From Brachypterus glaber (taxonomy: Eukaryota; Arthropoda; Insecta; Coleoptera; Kateretidae), in assembly GCA_958510825.1 (NCBI GenBank), contig OY294044.1:46774626-46838625 (forward strand): DNA of 64,000 bases, given 5' to 3'. A program made the position numbers and the translations under genes. The notes under the pieces are model-generated. The model was given only the letters and a program-made list of their open reading frames with translations, was not told where the DNA came from and searched no databases. Positions 42,401 to 57,400 of the stretch are shown here, in pieces (position 1 is the stretch's first letter; every line of letters begins with the position of its first letter).

Positions 42401-45400
42401 AATAAGAATCTGGTTTTCACAATAGGAAATATAAACGGAAAAATTCTCATCTGCGTGTTTTTGCACAATGTCGCATATTCCGGTCAGTAAAATATTATCT
42501 TGCCAGCATTTTTCAAGATCTTGTAACAACTTTTCGGAACAATGTCGAACTAAAAATAAAATTATTGATTTTTTTTAAGAAATTGAATTTTTAATAACAA
42601 ATAAAAGAGGTTTTATTCCAGGTGTTACTGCTTTCACATATAAAATATTCAAAAATGTGTATATAAATTACTAGCCGCGAAGTTGCCGCTGATTGTTCTT
42701 AATACACAAAATTTACGAATGGTTTGGGAAATTAGCATAAAAAATTAATATAGTTTTAATGGGTGCAACACCCTTTTTTTTCTCATAAAAGCATCCCTGG
42801 ACGAGTTACCGCCCTTTTCTCCAAAACCGTAGATCTGAAGAAAAAGTCCAAACAGTCACTGGACCAATGATATACCATAGAATTCCATAGTTATTGGCGC
42901 GGAAAGATAAGGGTACCCAAAAAATTCGCAAGATTTCGCGGGTTTTCGCAAGGATTTGCCAGATTTAGTAAGATTTCGTAAGTTTCGCAAGATTTTATAA
43001 GATTTCAGAAGATTTCGTAAGATTTCACAAGGTTTCGTAAGATTTCGCTTAATTATTTTTTTCTGTTGTTAACTGTTTTTCATTCTAATCTTACCGTACT
43101 AGAATGGAAAGACTTATTTTGCAGTATTTTACTTTCAAGGAAAGTTCTTCGTTAGTAAAAAAATATTTTATAGATTTTTTAAATTATTCTATTGCTTTTT
43201 TATGTTTCTATGTATGTAAAAAGCTAACTTCCGCGAAAAAATCTGTCTGTCAGTCTGTCCAGGAAAATTTGTGACCATTTGTAAGAACGCTTTGAGCTAA
43301 AGATTTCAAATTTGGACTACTGGTTCCTTATACAAAGTTCTCGGATGTGAAAGTTTCCGGTAAAAAACTTACTTTTTGTGACAGATCGCATCACAAAAAT
43401 TATTGTTGCGAAATTTTTAAATATTTTTCGTTTGGACTTTTGAGAACCACTCATGGGAGAAAGCAAAGGGAAAAGTATTTTTCTACGACTGCTTTAGAAT
43501 GTAAGCAAATACACACTCTTTTCAAACACAGAATGAATCCATTCTAGCTCTACATACGGTATGAATATTTCGTTTGGACTTTTTATATTCCATATCAAGT
43601 GTTAGAATGAGCACATGTAGTGTCATCTCTTGTTTATAAAAGTAAAGAAAACTGTAGCAAAATTAGCAAAAATATATATATTTTACCATGAAATATTGAA
43701 TAATTTAATGCAATTTAAAGATTTGCGTTAAAATTACATAAAGTTTATTAGTTTTTCTTAATATTTGACAAGTTTTTTATTAATTTAGTTAAAAAAATTA
43801 AAACTGCTCCATCTACTGTTAAATATTTAAACCTGATATCTGTCACAATAATCTAACATAACCTTCAATTTTTGCATTATAATTTGTAAATATCTGCTAA
43901 AATTAAATAAAAATCTTTTTTAAGTACTGATTTGATAAAATTATTAAATAACATTAATTGCTTTATTTAAAAATATGTGTTTTTTTTGCATTTACATTGT
44001 CGAGTTACAAAAAAACATTGTTTTTAACCTTGTCCGCAGTTTAAAGCCATACAGTGTTTCATATTTGCAGTCAAAGAAAAAGTATAGTCTACAACATGTA
44101 TGGAATAGTCATTCCGCGCTCGCGGGACCATCATACTCGCCTACCGGCTCGTATGACAAACTTTCCGCTTGCGCGGAATATTGTCTATTCCATACTAGTT
44201 ATAGAATATACTATTTTTTTTGTTAGCAGTATTTTGATTTGGAATATCTACTTAAAATGTTTTGATCAAAATATTTACCTGCTTGAACTTTTCCAAAAAG
44301 TATATTAATCTCTTCTGGAGAAATCAAGTTGCTATAACCTTGCAGTGATTTCGAAAAATGATTTATTAGCACGTTTAGAGAATTTAAATATGATGCTTCT
44401 GAGGTCAACATTTCGAATTTGGCCTCTTGAATTTTCTTTTGGTGTCCACTTAATGTACCTAGAAAAATAATCTGAGATAAAAACAATACAAAATAAAAAA
44501 AAATATGTTTTTTTCCTCACTAAGAATATAGTCTGAAACACGCTAAGAAAACTACAACAAAAGGGGGAAAAACACAGAACACTAACAAAAAACGCTGCGA
44601 TTTAAGCGAATTCAGTGTATAGTCGCTGCCAGAGTTATAAAAGATTTTTTTTTAACAGCGGTTATTTTTATCTGACGCGTGTCAAACTGTTTGTCCAATC
44701 GTTGCATAATTTTAGACTCATTTAAACTAATGTATTTTTATCGAGTCCACGTGGACTGATTCTAGTCAGTTAAAGTTCAACCCTATCCAATCATATTTCA
44801 CAAAAGATTTAGCCACATCCACAATAGTCTGGGCCGAAAAAAATCTTTTGATCACCGATTTTAACCAAAATTGGTTAAAACCTTTATTCTGGTCCCCTAA
44901 GTGTGTCATAAGCTCAATTAAATGATCAGAAACCCAATTTTGGGGGTCTAACCGCCAAGATTTTGCGTTAAAATATATATAAATATTATGTATGCGTTGT
45001 TAAATGAGACGACAGCTTAAGTTTGGACTTTGCCTCTTTAATCGCAATTTTCCCTAAACGGTTGACCCTACAGTGTTACATAAGGAGTACATTTTTTATG
45101 TATTTTTAATTAAAGATTAATATTTTATTTAGCTAATGTCAACAAATCTACTGATAAAAAAGTTTGGGGCAAAAGAGTGACATCGCCCCCCATTTCGCAC
45201 GTCCATGGTTAAAATTACCAAATAAAAATTACATAAAATGATAGCCTTTATTAATGTTAAGGCATGTGCAAAAACTCGTTACTGTGGTTTATAGGGTTCC
45301 AGAAATATTAAATAAATATAACTTTTTAGATGTACCCTTAGGAGGGTCGTAGCTCCCTTAGGGCTTATTTCCGCCCCATTTTGTACGTCCCTGGTAAAGA

Positions 45401-48400
45401 TTACTAAATAAAAACTACATGAAATAATAGCCTTTATCAATGCTAAGGCATGTACAAAAACTTGTTACTGTGGTTTATAGGGTTCCAGAAATATTAAATA
45501 AAAACTACTTTTTAGATGTACCCTTAGGAGGGTCGCAGCTCCCTTAGGGCTCATTTCCGGACCAACCTTTATAGAAACTTTTTTTCATATTTTTTAACGT
45601 AGATTCACCACTTAAATTTCTCGAACTTATATCTGGTTCAGCTTTCGGATTTTTTTTAAGTTTCTGTATGTAAAAAAAAACTGATTTTGTGAAAAAAAAA
45701 TCTGTCGGTCGGTCGGTCTTTCCAGGAAATTTGTGACGAATATTCAAGAACACTTTAAGCTAAGAGTTAAAATTTGGAAAATAGGTTCCTTAGTTCCAAA
45801 CTTCTTGTCTGGGATTGTATTTGGTAAAAAACGGGGTGGGGTAAAGGGATAAAAAAAATAATATATATTTTTTTTTCTTAAAAAAAAAATTGTAAAAAAA
45901 ACTTTTTTTTATATAGGGAAAAGTATTTGTTGCCAGCAGCAGCATTTTTTAATATTGTAAAAAGCGTTGTTTTGTTTTTATTTGAAAATTTTGTTTTTTA
46001 TTTATTTTTTTATTTTTATTCGTTTTTTTTATCTAAAATTTGCACTTACTTAATACTGAGGAGTTGACAACTTCAGGTATTTCACACCATAGTGTCCTTG
46101 AGTAAATCACGGAGTTTCTGGGACTTACTAACTCCATGGCTGTTGGTCTTGGAGAAAGGTGTATTTCGTGTTTTTCTACTTCTTCATAATTATCAGAGTC
46201 AAATTCAGACGACTGAAAAATACATAATATTATTATTACTAAATAATATAACTTATTATAATTCTTGCAAATTAATATTACTAATTAGTAACTGTAAATT
46301 AACGATAAAAAAAGAAAGACACTGGTTTAAATCCAGATCTAGAAGTGTTGTTTCTGTTTGTCAGATCTGTGGTAGCCAAAATGTAAAATATCTACAGCCT
46401 TTAATAACGCGAGAAGCTGGGTTTTAAGTGTATGAATTTTGGTACAATTTTCGTAACGTAATATATGGACAGCCCCTTAAATAAAATATAGACATTTATT
46501 AGCTACCTTAAGGTGTTCATAATTTATCGTGTCTAAAAGATTTCTCGGGCAAAACGACCGACAAAAATAAATCGACAGACCGATCGACCAAAAGATCGAC
46601 CGACCGATTCACCGACCGAAATTTGTTTTTTGCTCGAAATTGATTTATATCGACATAAAACGTTATAAAACCAAAAAGTACGCAAAAAAATTGATTTTTT
46701 TTGCACGAATACAAGGCTTTTCCTAAATTTTGAAAACATTAAAATGGGAAAGCAATAACTGGGACAAAAAACTGAAATTGTACCAGTTGAAGTACACTCT
46801 CAGTATTGCAATATATTGTCAAGATAGTCAGTTTATAATACAAAAAATATAGGGACTTTTAATGTAACGTAAGCAACGAAATTCTTTGTAACGTAAACAA
46901 CAGATGTTTCATCTTTTAATACATAACTCAGTAATTGTTAAATATTTAAAATATTTTAGCCTGATTTCTTAAACATTTTTAAATGCACATTTAGTTTTAA
47001 AAAGATTTTGTATTCTGGAATAGAACATAAATTTAAAGCTACATGTACTTAAGTCAAAATCTATGTCACAAAATGTTACGTAAGCAACATTACGTAAAAT
47101 TATAAATTTATCACAAATTAAACTTATGATACTAATTATAAATATATGTTTTATTACTTTGTTATTTACTAAAAATAAATATTGTATTTAAATTTTATGT
47201 CTATTAATGTATTTGACAAATTTATACATTTAAAAGTTAAAATGGTCTTAAGATGTAACGTAAGCAACGCTGGAATTACCTTATATCTGTATCGGACTAG
47301 TTTTATTTTGTTTTTTGCCCTTACCCTGTTTTTCAGTTTTAATTAGTAAACTTACAGAAAAATAAAAAGTTTTGTGTTGCTAGTCCTAAATTTTCTAATA
47401 GTAGGACAAAGTTATGAGAAAGATGTCGGGGGAGTATTTTAAGTTGCCTTATTACGAAAAAAATATAGCTTTACGTGTTGGATCTTATTTTTGGTAATAG
47501 GGCATTAAATTTTTATAATATTTCGCCGACTTTTTCTCATAACTTAGTTGTACTATTAGAGCAATAAGCACTAGAAATGCAAAACTTTTTGTTTGTCAGA
47601 AAGTTTACAAATTAAAACTAAAACACAAAATAAAAGTGTCCCACTTGCAGGTCTGTAAGAAAGAAAATACCTGGGGGGTTAACCGCTACCAGGAAAGTGT
47701 ACAAAAGAGTTTCCCTAATGCCTGAATTCCCCCGAATTCCTCATGAGTTCCCCCGAATTCCTCACGACTTTCCCTGAATTCCTTGTGACTTCCCCTGAAT
47801 TCCTTGTGAATTTCTCTTGAATTCCCCATGAATTCTCCTGAATTATTACTGGGTTGCCGAAAGGTGTACAAAAGACTTCCCCGGCGGTTAACCCCCCAAA
47901 AATACCCCTTATCTTTTTTATTTAAAAATGACAAAATGGATACCTATATACAAATTGATAGAAAATAAATATAGTTTAACAGAGTGCTGACAAATAACAC
48001 AGGCCAACAAGGATTTTGTCATCGGATGTTTTTTTATTTTCTGGCAAGCATTTTTTTGTTTCCATTAAGTATAATTTTTTAAATTTTTTTAAAATGAAGT
48101 GTAGAATTTTTTAAGTTATGGACATTGGTCCACACAAACATAATCAAAAGAAGCCATCTGACACATTTTTAGAAAGATCAAAACAAAAATAAAATTTTGG
48201 TCTATCCTTATAGCGCGGATTTTCTTTTTTTTTGAAATTTTTTGTTATTTTATTCGAAATCAAAAATAGGCGTATGCTAAAATTCAGAATTTTATTCCTG
48301 TTTTTTCCTGGCCAAAGGACCAAAGGACAAAACGGAAGTTATATTCGAAATCAACAAAACTAACCAAAATCAGCTGTCAGATCCAAAATGAAAATTTATT

Positions 48401-51400
48401 GGCCTGTGCAATTATTGTTTTAAATTTTTGAGTTAATAAGTCTTCAATATATAAAGTAATTATCTATTTTCTATTAATTTTTAAAATTAAATTTCAAAAA
48501 ATAGGGATCAGTTCATAATTTTACGCGTTGGACTTTTGTCAACTACAAAAAATCTAAAAATAAAATGCGTAGGAAAATGTACTTAAATATAAAAATACTT
48601 TCACATAACAATAATATTCAATTACTAAAATATTATAAGCTATAGAACATGGAACATAAATATAGGGGTTCATTCAGAATTTTAGAGTTTTTTTTAATTT
48701 TAAAAAGCCAAAATTTAACCTAATATATGAATACTCTGAATGAGATATTAATTTGATTAATATAAAATACATACATTTATAAGTAAACTAATCTGAAATA
48801 TATTTTTATTTATTTTTAATTATTTAAATATAAGAAGGAATTTTCTTGCCAGTATGAAATTTTAACTAGTTTTTCACACACCCTTTATTCCCGAACTTTA
48901 CACAGAAACCAGAGTATAGGTATAAATAAATCTGCCACATGCGCCGCGACGCGTCGTCAATGATTTCCGCGCTACCAACATTGTAAAAACTAAACTACCT
49001 AAAATATTTGAATGTAAAGGTTTTGTGACTGATATAAATTTTACTCACTCACAATAAAATCACTGCATAAAATTGAAACCTCACTTTTATAACTTTTGGA
49101 AGTCATAACAGCTTAATAAAGTAATATTATAACAAAATATCAACTAAAATACAATTTCAATGTAATTTTTTGATCTTTTTTATTCCAAAAATTAGAAATG
49201 TCAAACTTGAATTTATTGTTTCAAAATAAATTAAAATCAAATTAATTATTATTAATTATTTATATAAACTACTTTTAAAGATTTAAAGTGTTAAAAAAAT
49301 GTTTTAAAAAATAGTCCTGCAAATACACCTCCAGATTCGGTATATTACATATGAAAACTATTTCTTTCAGAAATTACTCATTTATCTTTTTATTTTTTAT
49401 GAAAAAATCCATTAATATAAATTAAGGAATGCTTTTAAATCTTTTAAAAATTGTTGTAAAGTTTAATAAGCTCTCTAGATGAAGAGTATTATAAAAGAAT
49501 ATTTTTTCTACGACTGCTTTAGAATGTAAGCAAATACACCCACTTTTCAAACACAGAATGAATCCATTCTAGCTCTAGATACGGTATGAATATTCCATAT
49601 CTAGTGTTAGAATAAGCACATGTAGTGCCATCTCTTTTTTATAAAAGTAAAGAAAACTGTAGCAAAATTAGCAAAAATATATATATATATTATACCATGA
49701 AATATTGAATAATTTAATGCAATTTAAAGTTTTGCGTTAAAATTACATAAAGTTTATTAGTTTTTCTAAAAAGGACAGTTTTTTATCAATTTAGTTCAAA
49801 AAATTAAAACTGCTCCATCTATTCTGTGTATCTATCCTACAATAAATAAATAAATAAATAAACAAATATTTAAACCTGATATGTCACAACAATCTGACAT
49901 AACCTTCAATTTTTGCATTATAATTTGTAAATATGTGCTAAAATTAAATAAAAATCTTTTTTAAGTACTGATTTGATAAAATTATTAAATAACTGCTTTA
50001 TTTAAAAATATGTGTTTTGTTGCATTTACAATGTCGAGTCACAAAAAACATTGTTTTTAACCTTGTCCGCAGTTTAAAGCCATACAGTGTTTCATATTTG
50101 CAGTCGAAGAAAAAGTATAGTCTACAACATGTATGGAATAGTCATTCCGCGCTCGCCTGCCGGCTCGTATGACAAACTTTCCGCTCGCGCGGAATATTGT
50201 CTATTCCATACTAGTTATAGAATATACTATTCCTTTATAGTTAATACAGACGTTATTTTTTAAATTGACATTTTTTTATCGATTTTTTGTCGCAAAAAAT
50301 AAAATAAATTAAAAAAAAAACCTTAATACATTTTCAAAAAAAATAACTTTCCTTGGGAAAAGTAAAATAAACACGTGGGATTTAATTAACTTTGGACTGG
50401 CAAAACAAGTTAAGCTGATATTTTCGGGAACAAAATTGGCATTTTCCAAAAAGAAGTTGGAATTTTCGGAAAAAAAAAAGTTTGCATTTTGGCTTAAACG
50501 TGGTTTTAAAAATGAATAGCGCCTTCAAATTAGACACGTGAATATTATGAAGTGAAGTTTGTTTTTAGGAATGAGTATTTACTTTGCGATTTTTTTGCCT
50601 TAGGAGCACCCATAAATTACTTTAGGCAAATTACCCAATACTAAAACCTATTGCGGCTAGGGCACGCAATCCCGGAACTATGAACTGAATGAAAAAAATA
50701 ATGAGCATAGATTTTAATGTTCTTATATCGGAAAAAAAATAATTTAAAAAATCAAACTTTAATTTTTATATATATTTTTTGCAAAAAACAGTGTGTGCCA
50801 TATGTGGTACACTATGCAGTAAGAAAACTTAGTAAGTATGTCGGTAGGTCTTTCTGTGCGGGAAATTTGTAACCACGATGACTCTAAAACGCTTTTTTTC
50901 TAAGCTGGGATTGTTTTTAGTTAAAATCGGGGTGGGGTAAGGAGGTAAAATGGGGTAAAAACAAGTTTTTTCAAAAACATATTTTTAAGTTTTTTTCCGT
51001 TTTTCGTAAAAAGAAACTTTTTTAAAAAAAAAAACAATTGTTATTTGCGCTTCTAGTAATTTTTCTATGGATCAAGCGGAGCTAAGGTCCATAAACACGA
51101 CCGAAGACAGAAAAAAACTTACCTACGAGTAGCGCATTACGTTTTTCTCACTACCAAGGAGTTAAAATTTTATTAATATTTTTAACATTTATATGTGTGA
51201 AATTTCAAAAAATCATTTTTTTTATGGAATCACTCTATAAAATTAAGAATAGTAGTCTTGTGTCTAGGTGTCCCCCTTAGGTAAGTGTCGGACACTTTAG
51301 CGGTAAAACGTTTTTTCTGTCTAGTTACGGTTTTGTTTGTATTGATTCTATTGATTTCATCTATCACTACTAAGTGTGCTTGATATAGTACTTTCCAATT

Positions 51401-54400
51401 TCTTAAGGCTAGCCGTGCCCTGCATTAGGCTAATACCAAACTTGTACAAAGCGGTGATTTATAGGCCTATTAATCACGGCCGTCGATAAAGGTGTATGAC
51501 ACACGGACGAAAACATTTTCGTTCGGCCTCACATGTGCTCGCCCGGCAACGAAGCTTTCGTCCGAAAAATCGTAGTTTTCATTCTTGTGTCATAAGCAAG
51601 ATGACTTTAGAAAGTAATCTTGGTCATAAGTAAGGGGCTGTCCATATATTAAGTAACGCAAATTGACCAAATTCATAAACTTCATACCGCGTTTCTCGTG
51701 TTATTAAAGGCTGTAGAGATTTTATATTTTGGCTACCCCCCCCCTACCTGCCCCCCTGTTTGGGGGGTAGTTAAAATATGAAATCTCTACAGCCTTTAAT
51801 TTTAATAACGCGAAAAACGCGGTATGAAGTGTATTAATTTTGGCGAATTAGCGTCCAAACGTAATATATGGACAGCCTAGCCCTTACCCTAAACTAATAA
51901 TAATTTTTCGATTTAATTGTGTTTTTTTATATTTGCTATGCCTAAAAAATAAACCAATTTTTTTTAGTTTTTGATCGAGTTTTTGTTTCCTTAGAGTTTC
52001 AGGAGAGCTGTATTATACTGAATTAAATTTGCATATTTGTTTGCATATATAATAAGTCTATAAAAGTATTTTAAATTAATATTGCCTTAAAGAAAAACTA
52101 AAGTCACAATTGCGACACCCTGAAGGGTAAGGGCTAGACTAACTATTTTTATAGTGAAAGTTACCTCTGAAATGGCAGCATCATAAAACTGATATAGTGG
52201 TTCATCTTGAAGTTGTAGATGCAAATTCTGATTGGTCAAACTGTCATCTTTCTTAGTATCAGCACTACTAAAACTATGTATACTAGCGTTATAATAATCG
52301 TTGTTGTTCTTAGAATAATAATAGTCTTCATTTTTCTCGTTGTTGATAAATTCAATATTGGAATCAATAATTTTCCTCATATTATTGTTATTATTAATAC
52401 TATTTTGTTTGTTGATAATTATGTTATTGGTGCTGCCACTGTTTTCTGCTGAAGAAGTGCTGGGTGTGCTGTTTTGGGTGTTGTATAATCCTACTTCTGC
52501 GTACCAAAAGGTGTTCGGCCTTTTCGCCGCGTTGTTCGGGTCATTTCGGAATAATCCTGCTTCAGCGTACCACGATGAGGCCCTTTGCGACACCTTTTTT
52601 AAGTCTATAAAAATAAATAAATTTTATTTTATTGTCTTGTGGGATAGAAGAGTTCGTTTATGACATAAACTTTATCCTCTTTAAAAAATCAGACTTGAAT
52701 GACACTATTTAATGTTATTTTTGTTGGGATTATAACTACATTTTATATTTATGTAAATAAATATCGATGTATTATAATAGAACTGCGTTTAAATTAGAAT
52801 AAAAATAAAAAATTTCCCAACGTTTCACCATTTATTGGACTGGCATCCTCATGTGATTAATATAGTACAAAACAAGAAAAATATTACTTTAAGTACAAAG
52901 TAATAAATTAATGACAGTGACATGAAAAATAAAGGTAATATTTTTGTTGTTTTGTACTATATTAATCCCCTGAAGATGCCAGTCCAATAAATGGTGAAAC
53001 GTTGGGAAATTTTGTCTTTTTATTATATTTTAAAGGCAGTTCTATACACCGATATTTATTTTAATTAGAACAAGAGTAAATACATATATAGGGTGTCCAA
53101 GAACTCGCGACCATCCTTGAAGGTACATATATTATATAAAAAAAGTTTATATAAACCTAGATCCAAAAATCGGTCCCAAGGGACTAAAGGGGATACCAAA
53201 AATGCGGTTTTTATTTAATATCTCTGGAGCCCTATGAGCTAGAGGGACAAGGTTTTAAATGTGGTTTAGTATTATTAGGGTCAATTATTTCAAGTCCTTT
53301 TAGTTTGTAAATTTAACCGGAGGCGCGCCTAGGTGTGCGAAATGGCTGTGGCTTACCAATTTTTTTCCTAAACCGTTTTTCAGTGTAAATTTTTTGCATA
53401 CAAAAATAAAAAGATTCTACCAGTGTAATAACGTAAAACTGTTTACGAGAAAAGTCGAATTAAAAAAAAATACAGGGCATGCCCCTAAAAAGTGTTACTA
53501 TTTAAAGAGTTCATAACTTGCTTAATATTTATTTTTGGGCCAGGGTATAACAAACTTTTTTTCTTATTTTCTTATGTGGAATCGCCCAGAAGTGATAAAT
53601 TATTTTATTATCGCCTTTTTGGGTCCAATTTAAGAGACCTACATTCATTAGGCCGTAAGTCTATTAGGACCGATTTGCGATATGACGTTTTTTTCATATT
53701 TTTTGATATTTGTATATGCATATACAATACATGTATTCCTTCAAGGATGGTCGCGAGTTCTGGGATACCCTGTATTTTATATTTGTATTCAATTATTTTT
53801 ATAAAAGCATAGGGCGAATTTAGCCAGTTTTAATTTTTTTTAGTCTTAACAACAAAGTTTTAATTTTTACAAAACATCAAAATAAATTTAAATTATATCA
53901 GTAAATTGTTAAAAACAGCGTCTGTGGTTGGTAGTTTTGTTTTAGAACCAAACATGATTGGTGAATTCGAGTCTTTTAAAAGTTATCTGACGCAATAAGA
54001 CCGTTTCGGCAGACATTCTCCAGCAACAACTTTGCTATGCCCAGAATTTCATTTTATATTACTTTAGTTATGTGCCGTGAAAGTATTTTCTTATTAGTAT
54101 AGGTAGTATGAAGTGAGTCGTGAATATTTATGTGTAGCCAAAAGTAATACAAATTAATGCTGATCTGGCTAATTATCTCTTTGAGAAATGACCACTAACA
54201 ATAAAGGAGGAAGATGATTGACAATTAAAATAAAACCAAGTAAATCCACCTTTGAAGTATTTAATATAGTATACTATACCATTTTTGATTGGTGGAGCGG
54301 GAGGGGGCGGACTTTGCGGCCGCGCCAAAGCGATACTGTTGCGTCCCCTGGCGTTGGGTACAGGCGACAAAGAAATCCCGCTATCTGGATTAGCTTCTTC

Positions 54401-57400
54401 GGCATTTTCTATATCTACGTCGATGGTTTCTGTCAAGTAAAAGGTACTTTTTGGTTTATTCAGGTTGTTCGTCAGTTCGGAAGCATTTTCTGTTGACATA
54501 GACATGCTCCGGCGAAATTTGTTTAGGAAACCTAAAATAAAATTACTTTAGTAGAGGAACACGGAAAAAATTATAGCCTAGAGCGCTATAAGGCATAAAC
54601 AAATTGTAATCGCTTATTATATAAATATAAAGCTTTCTGTTACAATTATGGCATTCAGTGTAAAAAATTATATGAAATTATATGAAATACTTATATGAAA
54701 TACTTGTTTAGTGAATTGTTTAGTGAATAATAAAATATAATAAATAGTATGATATTTATAGGTAAAATAGATTTAATTATTGTCCGTGCTAATAATTTTT
54801 ATGATATAATAAAATTTCTGTAAATTTATAATAGTGCCTGTAAAAATATAATCGTGTCTGTAATAAATATAATCGTTTCCAATTTATTTTTAACATTATT
54901 AGTTATTGTGTCCCTTATAATATATAGCTTAAATCACTATAATTTGCCACTGTTACCAAATATCTTATAATGTAAAGAGCAGAGACCACTAATTTATTTT
55001 CGTGAAGAGTCAAATTAAATTGACAATAAATTAATATAGATATGGTCAATATAATATTATATTTAGAATGCTTATATAATGTTATTAAATCAATCTTGGA
55101 ACTGATAACTGTTCGATGATGTTTTTTCATATAATAAAACTTAAGGATTTTTTTGGCTAAGTTTATTATTTGTATTTACTAAAGTTTTTTTCCTTAGACA
55201 CAGTGAATGCAATTTAATGGGTGGAGTGCTTGATAAGCAAAAAGGTTTTCGTAAGTACCAACAGAAATTTATACACTTTTTATTGTTAATATTACTATTA
55301 TTATTAGTTTTCTGGCATTATCATGAGAAATATTATCAAAACTATGGCCTGGTTTTAAAAATTATCTTTTATTTTGCGCAATAACAAATTCATAAACTAA
55401 TTTGTCCTACTACTTATAGTAGGACAAACATTTTTACACAGTTAAAAATAATTTTGTGATTTCCTACAAACACATATGTTATCATTTTTATCGTAGGACT
55501 ATTAGTTTCCGAGATATGGACATTTAAATATATTTTTTACATTCAAATTTCACTTTTGAGAAATATTCAAAATTAAATCTCAAAAATAAAATTTCAATTT
55601 ATTATTTTTTTAATAAATCTAATATTGGCGTGGCCAAAAAAAAACAATCCGATAAAGATAGAAAAAAAAACTAAAGAAAAAAGTCCATAAATGTAGGAAA
55701 GTGACGAATTTGTGAAAAATGAAAACAAGAAAATTGAATGAACATGAACTCGAACGAAACAGAGACAAGAAACGTTCTCATTTTTCCACCCAGCTAGAAA
55801 TGTTATCCGTTTCAGATATTTTCCTTAGATGGGGAAGTCGGAGGTTAGGTTTCGGATTTTTCTCTATTTTACTACATGTACATGCCAAATTTCAAGTTTT
55901 TAGCTATTCTGGATATTCATCATATAAGGTGCTGTCCATATATTACGTAACGCGCCTAGGGGGCGTTGATTTGAGCGAATGTTTACCAGAAATTAAAGAA
56001 ATAGAGAGATCTGTAATGCCATTTGTCGACGTGAAAAAACACATGAGTAGGGCCGTAGCTATAGGGCGATGGGGAAGACTTTCCCACTTACCTTGAAATT
56101 CTAATATATATATAAAAGTTGTAATTTTAGCAGTATTGATACTACAACTACTACTTAGTGAAAACGTGTTTTTTTTTAGTAGTCAACTTTTTCGTCAAAG
56201 GAAAAAAATTTTAATTTTAGCAGTAGTGGATCCTGAAATTCGAAAAAATTTATGGGTCAAAAATATGAAAGTTGTAATTTTATCAGTAGTGGCAACGTTT
56301 TTTTTTAGTCATTAACTTATTTGTCGAGGGGATAAATGTAATTCTAGACTAAAAAAATTGTTTTTTTACCTTATTCCCCTCCACTATATCTTCTTTGCTA
56401 CGGCCCTTCACATGACTTTTCCGTGAACAAATGAATAATATTTTGTTTTTTTTTTGCAAGTTATGTAGTATTGAATTTAATAAGTAAGGCGATAAAAATG
56501 TATCCTTAGGTAGCTACATAATAAATATGTATCATTTTTAAACTTTATAAAATCTTGCATTATCAACTATAACCCGAAATTCTGTGTCATAAAGTATCAA
56601 AAAAATTGTAATTTGGATATTGTTACGTTACACCCTGGGGGAGGGGGCGGTGTTAGTAAATGTGAAAGTTTGTGACTCAGGGTGGAGGGGTTCAAAAATT
56701 TCGAAAAATTGCGTTACGTAATATATGAACTTTTCCCTAATTCAAGATTTTTAATATTTTTAATTAATGATTTTTTTTAATAAAATAAACGAAGAGGTTG
56801 TTGTTAATGAAAGTTAACTAACTTAAGTCTTACCTTTTTTACTCAGACTTTTCGTTTTTTCACCACTTTCCGGTTTATTTTCAGTTAAACTTAAATTTGG
56901 AGAATTAGCTTCGACATTTTGATATGGTGGATGTTCAATGTATTCGATATTTTGTGGTGGCTCCGCATGAGCTATCACGTATATCGTTTTCTCTTCTTTT
57001 GATTCTTTTCTTGTTAATTCTAAAATTATTAAAAACACACGTGTTAAGAAAGAAATAAAGTAAAAAAAACTATATTTTTTTTAATTTTATGTCATTAAGA
57101 CCAAATGTACATTAAAATGTACATGCGTATTTTCAAAATTTTAAAAATTTGTTCATATATAAGTTATTTATAGGCTTTAAAAGTTTACAACTCAAGAAAN
57201 NNNNNNNNNNNNNNNNNNNNNNNNNNNNNNNNNNNNNNNNNNNNNNNNNNNNNNNNNNNNNNNNNNNNNNNNNNNNNNNNNNNNNNNNNNNNNNNNNNNN
57301 NNNNNNNNNNNNNNNNNNNNNNNNNNNNNNNNNNNNNNNNNNNNNNNNNNNNNNNNNNNNNNNNNNNNNNNNNNNNNNNNNNNNNNNNNNNNNNNNNNNC

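Noticed and set aside
52974..53012. CTGAAGATGCC ... GAAACGTTGG considered as an active hammerhead
   Set aside because: Has an extra U after CUGAAGA and no convincing stem I or III; kept only as a resemblance in the findings.
55719..56096. 125-residue plus-strand ORF
   Set aside because: Overlaps the end of a GCTGTCCATATATTACG element and shows no recognisable domain or codon conservation.
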